Source of the DNA: Streptococcus infantis
Lineage (GTDB): Bacteria; Bacillota; Bacilli; Lactobacillales; Streptococcaceae
DNA: 64,000 nt
NCBI RefSeq assembly: GCF_000963255.1
Contig: NZ_JYOV01000022.1
Coordinates: forward strand, 62,001-126,000
Direction of reading: 5' to 3'
The notes below the pieces were generated by a model that did not search any database, was not told the DNA's origin, and was given only the letters and a program-made list of their open reading frames with translations. Made by a program: the position numbers and the translations under genes. Of this stretch, positions 18,251-26,385 are shown piece after piece; position 1 is the first letter of the stretch, and the number at the start of each line of letters is the position of its first letter.

Positions 18251-18279
18251 ATTATAGCACATATCCTAAAAATGGACAA
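18251..18279 (-). promoter_or_regulatory. Promoter of the MacAB-like operon
   Basis: Minus strand TTGTCC (18274-18279), 17 bp spacer, extended -10 TGC-TATAAT (-10 at 18251-18256), 33 bp from the adaptor ATG. Confidence 0.7.
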
Positions 18280-18398
18280 TTTATTTCTCATTATCCAAAA
18301 ACATTTGCTGAATCTTTTATTGTTGTATTAGTTATATAATACACTTTCTTTTTTATTTTTGCAAGCATTTTCTTAAAAATTTTAAACGTAGCAGATTT

Positions 18399-18427
18399 TT
18401 GCATTGACCTTCAAAAAAAGATAGAAT
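18399..18427 (+). promoter_or_regulatory. gor promoter
   Basis: TTGCAT (18399-18404), 17 bp spacer, TAGAAT (18422-18427), about 29 bp before the start codon. Confidence 0.6.
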
Positions 18428-18456
18428 ATGACTAGAAAACAACAAAGGAGCTTTCT

Positions 18457-19803
18457 ATGAGAGAATACGATATTATCGCCATTGGAGGAGGTAGCGGGGG
18501 TATTGCTACCATGAATCGTGCTGGTGAACATGGTGCTAAAGCGGCAGTTATTGAGGAAAAGAAATTAGGTGGAACCTGTGTCAATATTGGCTGCGTTCCT
18601 AAGAAAATCATGTGGTATGGAGCTCAAATCGCAGAGAGCATCCACAAATATGGACCTGACTATGGTTTTACAAGTACTGGCAATGAATTTGATTATGCAA
18701 CGCTTCGTAAAAATCGGGAAGCCTATATTGATCGTGCTCGCTCTTCTTATGGTGGAAGCTTTAAGCGTAACGGAGTTGATTTGATTGAAGGACGCGCCGA
18801 GTTCGTTGATGCTCATACTGTTAGTGTCAATGGAGAGTTGATCCGTGCTAAGCACATCGTGATTGCAACTGGGGCACATCCTCATATTCCTACCATTTCT
18901 GGTGCTGAACTAGGTGGTAGTTCTGATGATGTCTTTGCTTGGGATAAGTTGCCTGAATCTGTAGCCATTCTGGGTGCTGGTTACATTGCTGTCGAATTAG
19001 CTGGCGTGCTCCATACCCTTGGTGTGCAGACAGATTTATTCGTCCGTCGTGAGCGTCCACTTCGTGGATTTGACAGCTATATTGTTGAGAGTCTAGTTCA
19101 AGAAATGGAGAATACTGGACTAAACCTCCATACCCATAAGGTTCCTGCTAAACTTGAAGAAACTGAACAAGGCATTACCATTCATTTCGAAGATGGTAGT
19201 ACTCATACTGCCAGTCAAGTTATCTGGGCAACTGGCCGCCGTCCAAACGTTGAAGGACTCCAGCTAGAAAAGGCAGGCGTTACTCTCAATGAACGTGGTT
19301 TCATCCAAGTTGACGAATACCAAAACACAGTCGTTGACGGTATCTATGCTCTTGGAGATGTGACAGGTGAAAAAGAACTGACTCCTGTTGCTATCAAAGC
19401 TGGACGTACACTCTCTGAAAGACTTTTCAACGGTAAGACCAATGCTAAAATGGACTACACTACTATTCCAACTGTAGTCTTTTCACACCCAGCTATCGGA
19501 ACTGTCGGTCTGACTGAGGAAGAAGCTATCAAAGAGTATGGACAAGAAAACATTAAAGTTTATACTTCAAAATTTGCTTCTATGTATTCAGCAGTTACCA
19601 GCCACCGTCAAGAAGCTCGTTTCAAGCTCGTTACAGCAGGTGCAGATGAAAAGGTCGTTGGTCTTCATGGTATCGGCTACGGTGTTGATGAAATGATTCA
19701 AGGATTTGCAGTTGCTATCAAGATGGGAGCTACAAAAGCTGATTTTGACGCTACAGTTGCTATCCATCCAACTGGTTCAGAAGAGTTTGTTACTATGCGT
19801 TAA
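18457..19803 (+). CDS. gor: Glutathione-disulfide reductase
   Basis: 448-residue FAD- and NADPH-dependent oxidoreductase that regenerates reduced glutathione; mitis-group streptococci import glutathione and use this enzyme for oxidative stress. The FAD motif GGGSGG is at about 10-15, the redox-active disulfide is [13 protein letters not shown] (Cys41/Cys46), the NADPH motif GAGYIAVE is mid-protein, and the C-terminal HPTGSEE carries the active-site His. AAAGGAG precedes the ATG. Monocistronic with its own promoter and terminator. Confidence 0.95.
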   Translation: MREYDIIAIGGGSGGIATMNRAGEHGAKAAVIEEKKLGGTCVNIGCVPKKIMWYGAQIAESIHKYGPDYGFTSTGNEFDYATLRKNREAYIDRARSSYGGSFKRNGVDLIEGRAEFVDAHTVSVNGELIRAKHIVIATGAHPHIPTISGAELGGSSDDVFAWDKLPESVAILGAGYIAVELAGVLHTLGVQTDLFVRRERPLRGFDSYIVESLVQEMENTGLNLHTHKVPAKLEETEQGITIHFEDGSTHTASQVIWATGRRPNVEGLQLEKAGVTLNERGFIQVDEYQNTVVDGIYALGDVTGEKELTPVAIKAGRTLSERLFNGKTNAKMDYTTIPTVVFSHPAIGTVGLTEEEAIKEYGQENIKVYTSKFASMYSAVTSHRQEARFKLVTAGADEKVVGLHGIGYGVDEMIQGFAVAIKMGATKADFDATVAIHPTGSEEFVTMR

Positions 19804-19833
19804 TAATTTTAAATGAGATCATCTCGGTCATTC

Positions 19834-19880
19834 AGATTGAAGAAAAAGTCTATTTTGGACCATTTTCTTCAATCTTTTTC
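19834..19880 (+). terminator. gor terminator
   Basis: AGATTGAAGAAAA (19834-19846) pairs perfectly with TTTTCTTCAATCT (19863-19875), followed by TTTTC. The 200 bases after it, up to the bioY promoter, hold no gene that I can support. Confidence 0.85.
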
Positions 19881-20048
19881 TTTTACTAGAGCAAATTATA
19901 AAACACTTAAAAATAGCATCCCATCAGGATTCCTAAGGTATATTCACCATATGGTATCCAAGCTCTATAAGGCTAATCTTTTTATTACGGATAAGATTTA
20001 TCTGTGTTTTGAAAAATCTCTTGGCCTCCGGCTCTCTCTAAATCGGCC

Positions 20049-20064
20049 GTTACAATTTTGTAAC
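20049..20064. promoter_or_regulatory. Inverted repeat upstream of the bioY promoter
   Basis: GTTACAA-TT-TTGTAAC is a perfect 7-2-7 inverted repeat, 18 bp upstream of the bioY -35. It could be an operator for an unidentified regulator. Confidence 0.4.
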
Positions 20065-20082
20065 CTTTGTTTTTAAAATAGG

Positions 20083-20142
20083 TTGACAATTATGTTTCTT
20101 AAAGTATAATAGTTACTATAAATTACAAAAGAGGTTAACTAT
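20083..20142 (+). promoter_or_regulatory. bioY promoter with BirA-type operator
   Basis: TTGACA (20083-20088), 16 bp, TATAAT (20105-20110). Overlapping it is ATAGTTAC (20109-20116), a spacer of 17 bases, and GTTAACTAT (20134-20142), which resembles the split BirA biotin-repressor palindrome of Firmicutes. The right arm lies between the ribosome site and the start codon. Biotin-dependent repression is the likely result. Confidence 0.7.
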
Positions 20143-20143
20143 T

Positions 20144-20683
20144 ATGAAAAAAGCACACATTTATGCTATTCCAGCTATCGGGGCTGCTCTGATTGCAGTA
20201 TTAGCCCAAATCAGTATCCCAATTGGACCAGTACCATTTACTCTACAAAACTTTGCTATCGGACTCATTGCTACTGTTTTTAGACCAAGGGAAGCCGTTC
20301 TTTCTGTTGGTCTCTATCTCTTGCTGGGTGCTATCGGTATTCCTGTCTTTGCCAGTGGGGGAGCTGGTTTTCATGTTTTGGTAGGTCCAAGCGCTGGCTA
20401 TCTTTGGTTTGACCTTGTCTATGCTGGACTTACGTCCTATCTTATCCATAAGAAAAGTGGCTATATTCGTATCTTTCTTGCAAATCTCTTGGGAGATTCC
20501 CTTGTTTTTGTTGGTGGTATTCTCAGCCTCCACTTCCTTGCTGGTATGCCTTTTGATAAAGCACTAGCTGTCGGTGTCATTCCCTTTATCATTCCTGATC
20601 TTGCAAAAATCCTTGCCATCAGTTTTATCGGTCGACCACACCTTCAACGTCTCCGTACTCAATCCTATTTTTCAAGCAAATAA
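20144..20683 (+). CDS. bioY: Biotin transporter substrate-binding component BioY
   Basis: 179-residue S component of an ECF transporter, taking up biotin with the shared EcfA/A'/T module encoded elsewhere. It begins with the typical AIPAIGAALIAVLAQISIP helix and the GPVPFTLQNFAI segment, followed by four or five more membrane helices and the GAIGIPVFASGGAG loop. AGAGG precedes the ATG. The BirA-like operator in the promoter supports the biotin assignment. Confidence 0.93.
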   Translation: MKKAHIYAIPAIGAALIAVLAQISIPIGPVPFTLQNFAIGLIATVFRPREAVLSVGLYLLLGAIGIPVFASGGAGFHVLVGPSAGYLWFDLVYAGLTSYLIHKKSGYIRIFLANLLGDSLVFVGGILSLHFLAGMPFDKALAVGVIPFIIPDLAKILAISFIGRPHLQRLRTQSYFSSK

Positions 20684-20713
20684 AAAGAGGCCGGGTTTTT
20701 CCCAGCTTCTTTT
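20683..20713 (+). terminator. bioY terminator
   Basis: AAAAGAGGCCGGG and CCCAGCTTCTTTT pair around a T-rich loop directly after the stop codon, ending in TTTT. Confidence 0.7.
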
Positions 20714-20734
20714 GGATTATTCTTACATGATTGC

Positions 20735-20950
20735 TTATTGATTCTTAAAGGCATCGACCATCACTTGAAACTCCTCGTTTGAGAGGGTGATTCCTTTCCC
20801 CATCTTAGTGTGGTCTGGACTCCAAGCACGAATGTCAAACTTTGCTGGTGCACCATTAAAGCTGACACGATTGATTTCCTTGGTCCAACCTTTTTCATTC
20901 TCTGAGAGCGTAAGTAAGTGTTCTTCGATTTCAAATGTAAATTCTGCCAT
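20735..20950 (-). CDS. YdbC/PC4-like ssDNA-binding protein
   Basis: 71-residue protein of the YdbC family, which has the PC4/p15 coactivator fold and binds single-stranded DNA or RNA as a dimer. Characteristic text is KGWTKEINRVSFNGAPAKFD then IRAWSPDHTKMGKGITL, ending in a helix VMVDAFKNQ. GGAG precedes the start. Small stand-alone gene convergent with bioY. The physiological role in streptococci is not established. Confidence 0.85.
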   Translation of the reverse strand: MAEFTFEIEEHLLTLSENEKGWTKEINRVSFNGAPAKFDIRAWSPDHTKMGKGITLSNEEFQVMVDAFKNQ

Positions 20951-20994
20951 TGTATTCTCCTTTTGATTGTCTTCACTTGATTATTCGTAAAATC

Positions 20995-21023
20995 TTGTAG
21001 ATTTTTTTAAAATTGTATATAAT
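20995..21023 (+). promoter_or_regulatory. Promoter of the 21049 gene
   Basis: TTGTAG (20995-21000), 17 bp spacer, TATAAT (21018-21023), divergent from the YdbC gene. Confidence 0.65.
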
Positions 21024-21048
21024 AATGGTAAAAAGAAGGGAGGCTCCG

Positions 21049-21369
21049 ATGAAAGATTTATTTAAACATATTCAACAAAAATTCCAAGGATTTCTCAACG
21101 GACGAGAAGAACCAGATCATTCCAAAGCTGACTCCCTGACAAGTGCCATTAAAGAGGCACTCCTGAAAAAAACTGCTGTCCACATTATTTTTTCAGATAC
21201 AAGTTTTACAGGGGATATCATCAAATTTGATACGGACCGCCAGCAAATTATCGTTAAAAATTTTGCAAAAAATGTGACCCGCATTATTCGAATCCCAGAT
21301 ATTCAAAAAATAAGTTTTGTTCCCTCAACTGTCCAAACTGCCCAAAAAAATCGATTCAAGAAAGAGTGA
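21049..21369 (+). CDS. Conserved small protein of unknown function
   Basis: 106 residues from the ATG at 21049, chosen because GGGAGG stands six bases upstream; the earlier in-frame start would place the -10 box inside the gene. I do not recognise the family. The second half, TAVHIIFSDTSFTGDIIKFD then IIVKNFAKNVTRIIRI, has alternating strands like an Sm or YolD-like beta-barrel. No signal peptide or membrane segment. Its stop codon lies inside the shared terminator hairpin. Confidence 0.75.
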   Translation: MKDLFKHIQQKFQGFLNGREEPDHSKADSLTSAIKEALLKKTAVHIIFSDTSFTGDIIKFDTDRQQIIVKNFAKNVTRIIRIPDIQKISFVPSTVQTAQKNRFKKE

Positions 21370-21395
21370 GATGTGTTTTCTTCATCTCACTCTTT
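21361..21395. terminator. Bidirectional terminator between convergent genes
   Basis: AAAGAGTGAGATG (21361-21373) pairs perfectly with CATCTCACTCTTT (21383-21395). It contains the stop of the plus-strand gene and ends 5 bp before the stop of the ATP-cone gene. Confidence 0.85.
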
Positions 21396-21399
21396 TCTA

Positions 21400-21738
21400 T
21401 TAACGAATTTGTTCAAAATGAAGGTGAACAGCAATGTGTTCTCCGTAACCACTTCTCTCTAAATCCCGTTGCAAACGGTAAGAGATATAGTGTTCAGCGA
21501 TGGTGATGTAACCTGCACCAAGCAAGCGATGCTCAACCATTGATTGAATCATGCTGATTGTCGCACGCTCCACTTTTGCCTCTTCTAGATCCAAGACAAC
21601 TTTCTTAGTTACCTGAGCTAGATTTTGACGTAAATCATCTGTCAAAACATAAACCGTTTGAGCAGCTTTGAGAATGGCTTGATAGATTTTATCTGGATCA
21701 AAGTCAGCAACTTGTCCATCACGTTTAATGACTTGCAT
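21400..21738 (-). CDS. Stand-alone ATP-cone domain protein
   Basis: 112 residues made almost entirely of an ATP-cone, the allosteric nucleotide-sensing domain normally fused to ribonucleotide reductases or NrdR. The signature VIKRDGQVADFDPDKIYQAILKAA is at the N terminus, and helices with RATISMIQSMVEHRLL follow. There is no zinc ribbon or reductase domain. It lies 12 bp behind trmD, so it is the last gene of the rimM-trmD operon. The function of such isolated cones is not established. Confidence 0.82.
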   Translation of the reverse strand: MQVIKRDGQVADFDPDKIYQAILKAAQTVYVLTDDLRQNLAQVTKKVVLDLEEAKVERATISMIQSMVEHRLLGAGYITIAEHYISYRLQRDLERSGYGEHIAVHLHFEQIR

Positions 21739-21750
21739 AGGCTTCTCCTT

Positions 21751-22470
21751 TTAATTTGTATTTTCTTTAATGTCCGCTAATATTTTAGCTTCTTCTGCTG
21801 TTAATTCATAATGTTCCAACAAATCTGGTCTACGCTCATAAGTTTTTTTGAGACTCTCATAGAGACGCCATTGGCGAATCTTCTCATGATGCCCACTCAT
21901 AAGCACTTCTGGAACCACCATACCTCGATAATCATAGGGACGTGTGTACTGAGGATATTCAAGGAGCCCAGATGAAAAGCTATCATCTTGGTGACTGGTT
22001 TCTTTCCCAATCACTTCTGGTATCAAGCGAACCGTCGCATCAATCATGGTCATAGCCGCCAATTCTCCTCCAGTTAGCACATAATCACCCAGGGAAATCT
22101 CATCTGTTACCAAGGTCTTAATGCGCTCATCATAGCCCTCGTAGTGACCACAGATAAAGATGAGTTCCTCTTCTTGTGCTAAATCTTCAGCATAAGCCTG
22201 GTCAAACTGCTTACCAGCAGGATCCAAAAGGATCACGCGCGGATTTTTCTTTTGAATAGTATCAAAGGCATCAAAGATTGGCTGAGCACGCAGCAACATC
22301 CCTTGACCACCGCCATATGGTTCATCATCCACATGACGGGCCTTTTCAGCATAGTCACGAAAATTATGATACTGGATATCTAAAAGCCCCTTTTCACGGG
22401 CCTTTCCAACGATAGAATGTTCTAGCGGAGAGAACATCTCTGGAAAGAGGGTTAAAATATCAATCTTCAT
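21751..22470 (-). CDS. trmD: tRNA (guanine37-N1)-methyltransferase
   Basis: 239-residue SPOUT-class methyltransferase forming m1G37 in tRNAs to prevent frameshifting. The N terminus [13 protein letters not shown], the PYGGGQGM loop, [11 protein letters not shown] and [12 protein letters not shown] (the knot that binds S-adenosylmethionine) are all intact. It overlaps rimM by 11 bp. Essential; the length matches the family. Confidence 0.97.
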   Translation of the reverse strand: MKIDILTLFPEMFSPLEHSIVGKAREKGLLDIQYHNFRDYAEKARHVDDEPYGGGQGMLLRAQPIFDAFDTIQKKNPRVILLDPAGKQFDQAYAEDLAQEEELIFICGHYEGYDERIKTLVTDEISLGDYVLTGGELAAMTMIDATVRLIPEVIGKETSHQDDSFSSGLLEYPQYTRPYDYRGMVVPEVLMSGHHEKIRQWRLYESLKKTYERRPDLLEHYELTAEEAKILADIKENTN

Positions 22471-22978
22471 CGTCTAACCCTTCTAAGAGTTCTACATCCA
22501 CGCGCTTATTAGGAATATCAACATTGAGCACGACCGGTGGGATATATGGTAAAAGCAGATCACGTTTTCCCTTACGCTTAACTACCCAAACATCATTGGC
22601 CCCTGGTTGCAAGATTTCCTTAATGGTTCCAATCAAGTTGTCACCCTCGTAGACCTCTAGTCCAATAATCTCGTGATAGTAAAATTCACCCTCATCCAGG
22701 TCATTAAGGTTTTCTTCCGCAACCTTCAAACTGTAGCCCTTGTATTTTTCGATATCATTGATGTGATACATATCCTTAAATTTGATGATATCAAAGTTTT
22801 TCTGTTTACGGTGGCTAGCGATGGTCACTGTTTTGACAAACTGATCTTTTTCATCAAACAAGGCCAGCTCTGCACCTTTTTTAAAGCGTTCTTCCGAAAA
22901 ATCCGTCACAGATAAGACTCTCATCTCACCTTGCAAACCTTGTGTATTGACGATTTTTCCAACGTTAAAATAGTTCAT
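22460..22978 (-). CDS. rimM: 16S rRNA processing protein RimM
   Basis: 172-residue assembly factor for the 30S head, binding ribosomal protein uS19. The N-terminal RimM barrel ([16 protein letters not shown]) and the C-terminal PRC barrel ([20 protein letters not shown]) are both present, with [10 protein letters not shown] near the end. It is translationally coupled to trmD by an 11-bp overlap. The usual partner gene rpsP is nearby but in a separate transcript. Confidence 0.96.
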   Translation of the reverse strand: MNYFNVGKIVNTQGLQGEMRVLSVTDFSEERFKKGAELALFDEKDQFVKTVTIASHRKQKNFDIIKFKDMYHINDIEKYKGYSLKVAEENLNDLDEGEFYYHEIIGLEVYEGDNLIGTIKEILQPGANDVWVVKRKGKRDLLLPYIPPVVLNVDIPNKRVDVELLEGLDDED

Positions 22979-23014
22979 TTGATCTCCTGTAATTTCCTTA
23001 TCTCCATTTTCTTC

Positions 23015-23797
23015 TTACAATTTTTTAATAATATCTACAATTTTCTCTGATTCGGACCACTGTAAATAATGGTGATTCCCTCCTAAAATAAGTTTAGTAT
23101 TGGAAGCCCAATATTCTGATTCTCTGTACTCTTTTTCTCTATAAGCCTGACAAAAAATAAATACAGGGATATGAGATTCTATCGACAAATTCTCAAAATC
23201 TTCCTCAGTAATTTCTCCAGATATCTGAAATTCTGGATCTTGATTTTCCAACTCTAATCCTTTTTCTTGCATTAATTTCCAGATTTCTTTGTTAGTTTCA
23301 GGGTTAAATGTGGATTGAGTTAAGTTCTTAAAATAAAGTTCAGGACCAAATTCTTCAATCAGTCTCATTTGCTCTTCCATTTCTGGATAAGAATTTTCTG
23401 AAAAATCAGCAAACATTACTTTTTTAGTGGTCGGTTCAAGCGCTACTAAAGCCTGACACTTAATTGGTTTGTTGAGCAATTTGCAAGCTAAAATTCCACT
23501 CAAACTATGTGCACAAAGTATATATTCAGAAATCGCCAATTCTTCAAGTACTTCATAAACTGCATCTGCAAGATTATCCAGATTTTTTCCAGCTTGGTCA
23601 TGAATCGGACTCCTACCTGTGTTCGGAAAATCAATTGTCAAATAACCAATTGTAGGAGGAAGTTTTTCAAGTATAAGTGAAAAATTTTCATAACTTGGTA
23701 GCAAACCTGCGCCATTTAAACAAACAAGCACTTTCTTTTGCTTTTTATAAGTAACAGAGAGACCGCCAATTTTTGTAGTTACTTCAAACCTCTTCAT
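23015..23797 (-). CDS. Alpha/beta hydrolase
   Basis: About 260 residues from the ATG at 23795-23797; a GTG four codons upstream is possible but has no better ribosome site. Alpha/beta hydrolase fold with an oxyanion strand LVCLNGAGLLPSYENF, DFPNTGRSP, the nucleophile elbow AHSLSG and the C-terminal catalytic His in GGNHHY. The GRS motif resembles small-molecule or ester hydrolases. The substrate is unknown. It lies between the MazG-like gene and rimM. Confidence 0.85.
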   Translation of the reverse strand: MKRFEVTTKIGGLSVTYKKQKKVLVCLNGAGLLPSYENFSLILEKLPPTIGYLTIDFPNTGRSPIHDQAGKNLDNLADAVYEVLEELAISEYILCAHSLSGILACKLLNKPIKCQALVALEPTTKKVMFADFSENSYPEMEEQMRLIEEFGPELYFKNLTQSTFNPETNKEIWKLMQEKGLELENQDPEFQISGEITEEDFENLSIESHIPVFIFCQAYREKEYRESEYWASNTKLILGGNHHYLQWSESEKIVDIIKKL

Positions 23798-23892
23798 AAA
23801 GAAATCCACTCATTCTATAACAATGATTTATTAAAAATCCTTATCCTTTATTTTATCACGTTCCAGGGATTTTCACAAGTTGGAGGAAAAAG

Positions 23893-24228
23893 CTAGTTCT
23901 GATCTTCGGCTTCTAAAAATCCTTCCAAATCTCGTTCATGCTGATATTTGATAGCTGCCTTTTTGTCTTTTTCAAAAATGGTCTTGGTTAGATCAATGTC
24001 GTTGATGGCTGCAATTGCAATGGTGTAGTGAATGATATCAGCAAGTTCTTTAGCAAGTTCCTCGTTCGAGTCTTGAACACCCTCTTTTCGACCAGAGCGT
24101 CCATTTAAAACTTCAGCTACTTCACCAACTTCTTCTACCAATTTGATAAAAAGACCTTCCTCAGTCCGAGACTGCTGGTAATGTTCGAGTAAGTAGTCTT
24201 GTAATTGTCTAAACGTTAAATCCTTCAT
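23893..24228 (-). CDS. MazG-like nucleotide pyrophosphohydrolase
   Basis: 111 residues from the ATG at 24226-24228 with AAGGAG upstream; the longer in-frame reading would start inside the khpA terminator. All-alpha NTP-PPase fold with the metal-binding motif EEVGEVAEVLNG and the second pair in ELADIIHY. These enzymes hydrolyse (deoxy)nucleoside triphosphates to monophosphates as a housecleaning function. About 20 of the C-terminal residues are charged. Confidence 0.85.
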   Translation of the reverse strand: MKDLTFRQLQDYLLEHYQQSRTEEGLFIKLVEEVGEVAEVLNGRSGRKEGVQDSNEELAKELADIIHYTIAIAAINDIDLTKTIFEKDKKAAIKYQHERDLEGFLEAEDQN

Positions 24229-24242
24229 ATTCTGCTCCTTGC

Positions 24243-24270
24243 AAAAAAGCGAGACTTCCGTCCCGCTTTT
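24243..24270 (-). terminator. rpsP-khpA terminator
   Basis: GCGAGAC and GTCCCGC pair around TTCC directly after the khpA stop. The minus strand ends in TTTTTT. Confidence 0.8.
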
Positions 24271-24271
24271 C

Positions 24272-24511
24272 TTATTTTTCGTCAATAACGATTCTTACTT
24301 TTTTGTCTTCAGTTGGGACAGAGTAGACAATCGTTCTTATCGCAGAGATAGTGCGACCCTTACGACCAATCACACGACCCACATCGCTTTGGTCAAGATC
24401 CAAATGATACTCCAAAAATTCTGGTGTATCTTCAATCTTGATAGTTAAGGCATCTGGTTGTGAAATCAAAGGTTTCACAATTGCAATAATGAGATTTTCA
24501 ATCGTATCCAT
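24272..24511 (-). CDS. khpA: KH-domain RNA-binding protein KhpA
   Basis: 79-residue single KH domain protein. The RNA-binding loop reads IGRKGRT and is preceded by [11 protein letters not shown], exactly the KhpA pattern. In pneumococcus KhpA partners KhpB (EloR/Jag) at midcell and controls cell elongation and FtsA levels. It lies 19 bp downstream of rpsP in the same operon, the conserved arrangement. Confidence 0.94.
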   Translation of the reverse strand: MDTIENLIIAIVKPLISQPDALTIKIEDTPEFLEYHLDLDQSDVGRVIGRKGRTISAIRTIVYSVPTEDKKVRIVIDEK

Positions 24512-24530
24512 CTGTCAACCTACTTTAGAA

Positions 24531-24803
24531 TTATTTAGAGAATTTAGAATCGTGGAATTTTTTCAATACGCCTTCTTTTGAAAGGATGTTGCGTACTGTA
24601 TCTGAAGGTTGAGCTCCATCAGCCAACCATGCAAGAACGCGGTCTTCTTTCAAAGTTACTTGGTTTTCAGCAACAAGTGGGTTGTAAGTTCCAACTGTTT
24701 CGATGAAACGTCCGTCACGTGGTGAACGTGAATCTGCTACGTTAATACGGTAGAAAGGTTTTTTCTTAGAACCCATACGAGTCAAACGGATTTTTACTGC
24801 CAT
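24531..24803 (-). CDS. rpsP: 30S ribosomal protein bS16
   Basis: 90-residue ribosomal protein bS16, binding 16S rRNA in the 30S body. It begins [19 protein letters not shown] and contains [12 protein letters not shown] and ETVGTYNP, all diagnostic. An AAGAGATATT ribosome site precedes the start. First gene of the rpsP-khpA operon. Confidence 0.98.
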   Translation of the reverse strand: MAVKIRLTRMGSKKKPFYRINVADSRSPRDGRFIETVGTYNPLVAENQVTLKEDRVLAWLADGAQPSDTVRNILSKEGVLKKFHDSKFSK

Positions 24804-24869
24804 TTTTAATATCTCTTTTCTTTTATTTTTTATTTCGGTGAAATAGCTGAGCTATTTAGCACATGTTCT

Positions 24870-24897
24870 ATTATAACAGATTTCTAAGAGGTGTCAA
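24870..24897 (-). promoter_or_regulatory. rpsP promoter
   Basis: Minus strand TTGACA (24892-24897), 16 bp spacer, TATAAT (24870-24875). The 5' leader contains a short palindrome AAATAGCT-G-AGCTATTT (24841-24857), which could be a leader hairpin. Confidence 0.75.
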
Positions 24898-24981
24898 GAA
24901 AAAAACTTGACAGACTTTAAAGTTTTTAAATTTTTTAGAAATTTGTTAGACTAGTAGGTATAAATTAGAAAGAGAAACTTT

Positions 24982-25515
24982 ATGAATACTAGTTTAGAGA
25001 ATATTTACAAAGATCATCAAGTCAAACCTTATATCTCTCCTGATCGTGATATAGAGGCTTGGCTACTAAATCCCAAGCCTGTTCCCAAGCGAAATATGAA
25101 ATTACTAGAAGACAATCTCCTGGCAGGAGATATCATCCTCCTCTGGCGAATTCAGTTTGGTACCTTTACTACAGAAACTTGGTTTCCAAAATATTTTGAG
25201 TATTCTTATGGAATTGACGCACCAAAACATTTAGAAACGCTTGTTGAAAAAGGCTATGCTCTTGTTGAAACTGCTTTTGATTCGCTGGATCATATCAATG
25301 CTACAATGAAAAAGAATATCCTTAAAAAGAAGGGTGTTACTGGACTCTCTAAGATGAAGGCTGCAGATCTGGACCAAGCCCTTCATGACCATTTTTCAGA
25401 AGAGGAATTAGCTAGTCTCTTTTCGATTCGCGGTTATAAACTAACTCCAAAAGGAGAACAGGCTCTCAAGGACCATCAGGCAATCATTGACCGCCATCCA
25501 AAGAAGAATCTTTAA
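24982..25515 (+). CDS. Protein of unknown function with SAP-like C-terminal helices
   Basis: 177 residues, soluble. I do not recognise a named family. The N-terminal half contains LAGDIILLWRIQFGTFTTETWFPKYF; the C-terminal half has LKKKGVTGLSKMKAADLDQAL followed by FSIRGYKLTPKGEQAL, resembling a SAP helix-extended loop and a winged-helix-like end. A nucleic-acid-binding role is possible. AAAGAGAAAC precedes the ATG. It is transcribed divergently from rpsP and has a strong terminator. Confidence 0.75.
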   Translation: MNTSLENIYKDHQVKPYISPDRDIEAWLLNPKPVPKRNMKLLEDNLLAGDIILLWRIQFGTFTTETWFPKYFEYSYGIDAPKHLETLVEKGYALVETAFDSLDHINATMKKNILKKKGVTGLSKMKAADLDQALHDHFSEEELASLFSIRGYKLTPKGEQALKDHQAIIDRHPKKNL

Positions 25516-25541
25516 TCAACCAAGTCAGGTTGATTTTTTTG
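25515..25541 (+). terminator. Terminator
   Basis: AATCAACC and GGTTGATT pair around AAGTCA and are followed by a T run, starting at the stop codon of the preceding gene. Confidence 0.85.
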
Positions 25542-25577
25542 TAAATCATTTAAAACACTTATAAAACATTACAATTA

Positions 25578-25606
25578 TTGACAATCACTTACAAAAGAGG
25601 TATATT
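25578..25606 (+). promoter_or_regulatory. Promoter of the DeoR-HAD operon
   Basis: TTGACA (25578-25583), 17 bp spacer, TATATT (25601-25606), 23 bp before the DeoR start. Confidence 0.75.
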
Positions 25607-25628
25607 AGTATTAAAAGAGGGAATTCAT

Positions 25629-26372
25629 ATGTACCAAGAACAACGATTAGAAGAAATCATTAAACTTTTAGAGGATAGAGGAAGTCTATCAGCAAAAGAA
25701 ATGGTTGACCATTTCCATGTTTCCAAAGATACCATCCGTAGAGATTTTGCTATTCTCGCAAAGGAAAAACGAGCAAAAAGAACTCATGGAGGTTTATTGC
25801 CAATCCAAAAGCAAAGGATTCTTGGTTATAAAGGTCGAGCAGGACAGTCTTCCAAAGAAAAAGAGAAAATTGCTCATTTAGCTACCCAACTTATTTCTGA
25901 TTCACAATTAATTTTCTATGATGTTTCAACAACTGTACTTGAGTTAGCAAAAATAACAGATAAAAAAGTTACTATTTTCAGCCATTCATTGGATAATGCA
26001 CTGGTCTTAGGAGAAAATGAAAATGTCGATTTTAACATTATCGGTGGACGATTTCATAAAAAGAATCGTTTCTATTACTCATTAGAAGAATCCGAATCTT
26101 TGAATAGAATTAAATTTGACTTAGCATTTTTTGGTGCAGCTAGTCTTTCAGACGGACAAGTTAGTTTTGAAGATCAAGAAGATGTTCTAATGAAAAAAAG
26201 AGCATTTAAAACCAGTAAAATTCGCGTCTTGTTAGCTGAAACCAGCAAGATAAACAAACACTCTCATTATATTCTTTCCGAACTTACAGATTTTGATTAT
26301 TGGATTACAGACAAAGAACCCGACATAGAAATTCAACAATCTTTAGATGGTAAAACAACTATTCTATTTTAA
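25629..26372 (+). CDS. DeoR-family transcriptional regulator
   Basis: 247 residues from the ATG at 25629 (MYQEQRLEEI) with AGAGGG upstream; the earlier in-frame start coincides with the -35 box. N-terminal winged helix (SLSAKEMVDHFHVSKDTIRRD) of the DeoR type, and a C-terminal sugar-phosphate-sensing domain with DVSTTVLELA and FFGAASL. Co-transcribed with a HAD phosphatase, so it probably controls sugar-phosphate turnover. The effector is unknown. Confidence 0.88.
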   Translation: MYQEQRLEEIIKLLEDRGSLSAKEMVDHFHVSKDTIRRDFAILAKEKRAKRTHGGLLPIQKQRILGYKGRAGQSSKEKEKIAHLATQLISDSQLIFYDVSTTVLELAKITDKKVTIFSHSLDNALVLGENENVDFNIIGGRFHKKNRFYYSLEESESLNRIKFDLAFFGAASLSDGQVSFEDQEDVLMKKRAFKTSKIRVLLAETSKINKHSHYILSELTDFDYWITDKEPDIEIQQSLDGKTTILF

Positions 26373-26385
26373 AAAGGAGAAACAT

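Noticed and set aside
19813-20076. 87-codon plus-strand frame after gor
   Set aside because: It runs through the gor terminator hairpin and lacks a ribosome site and any family similarity.
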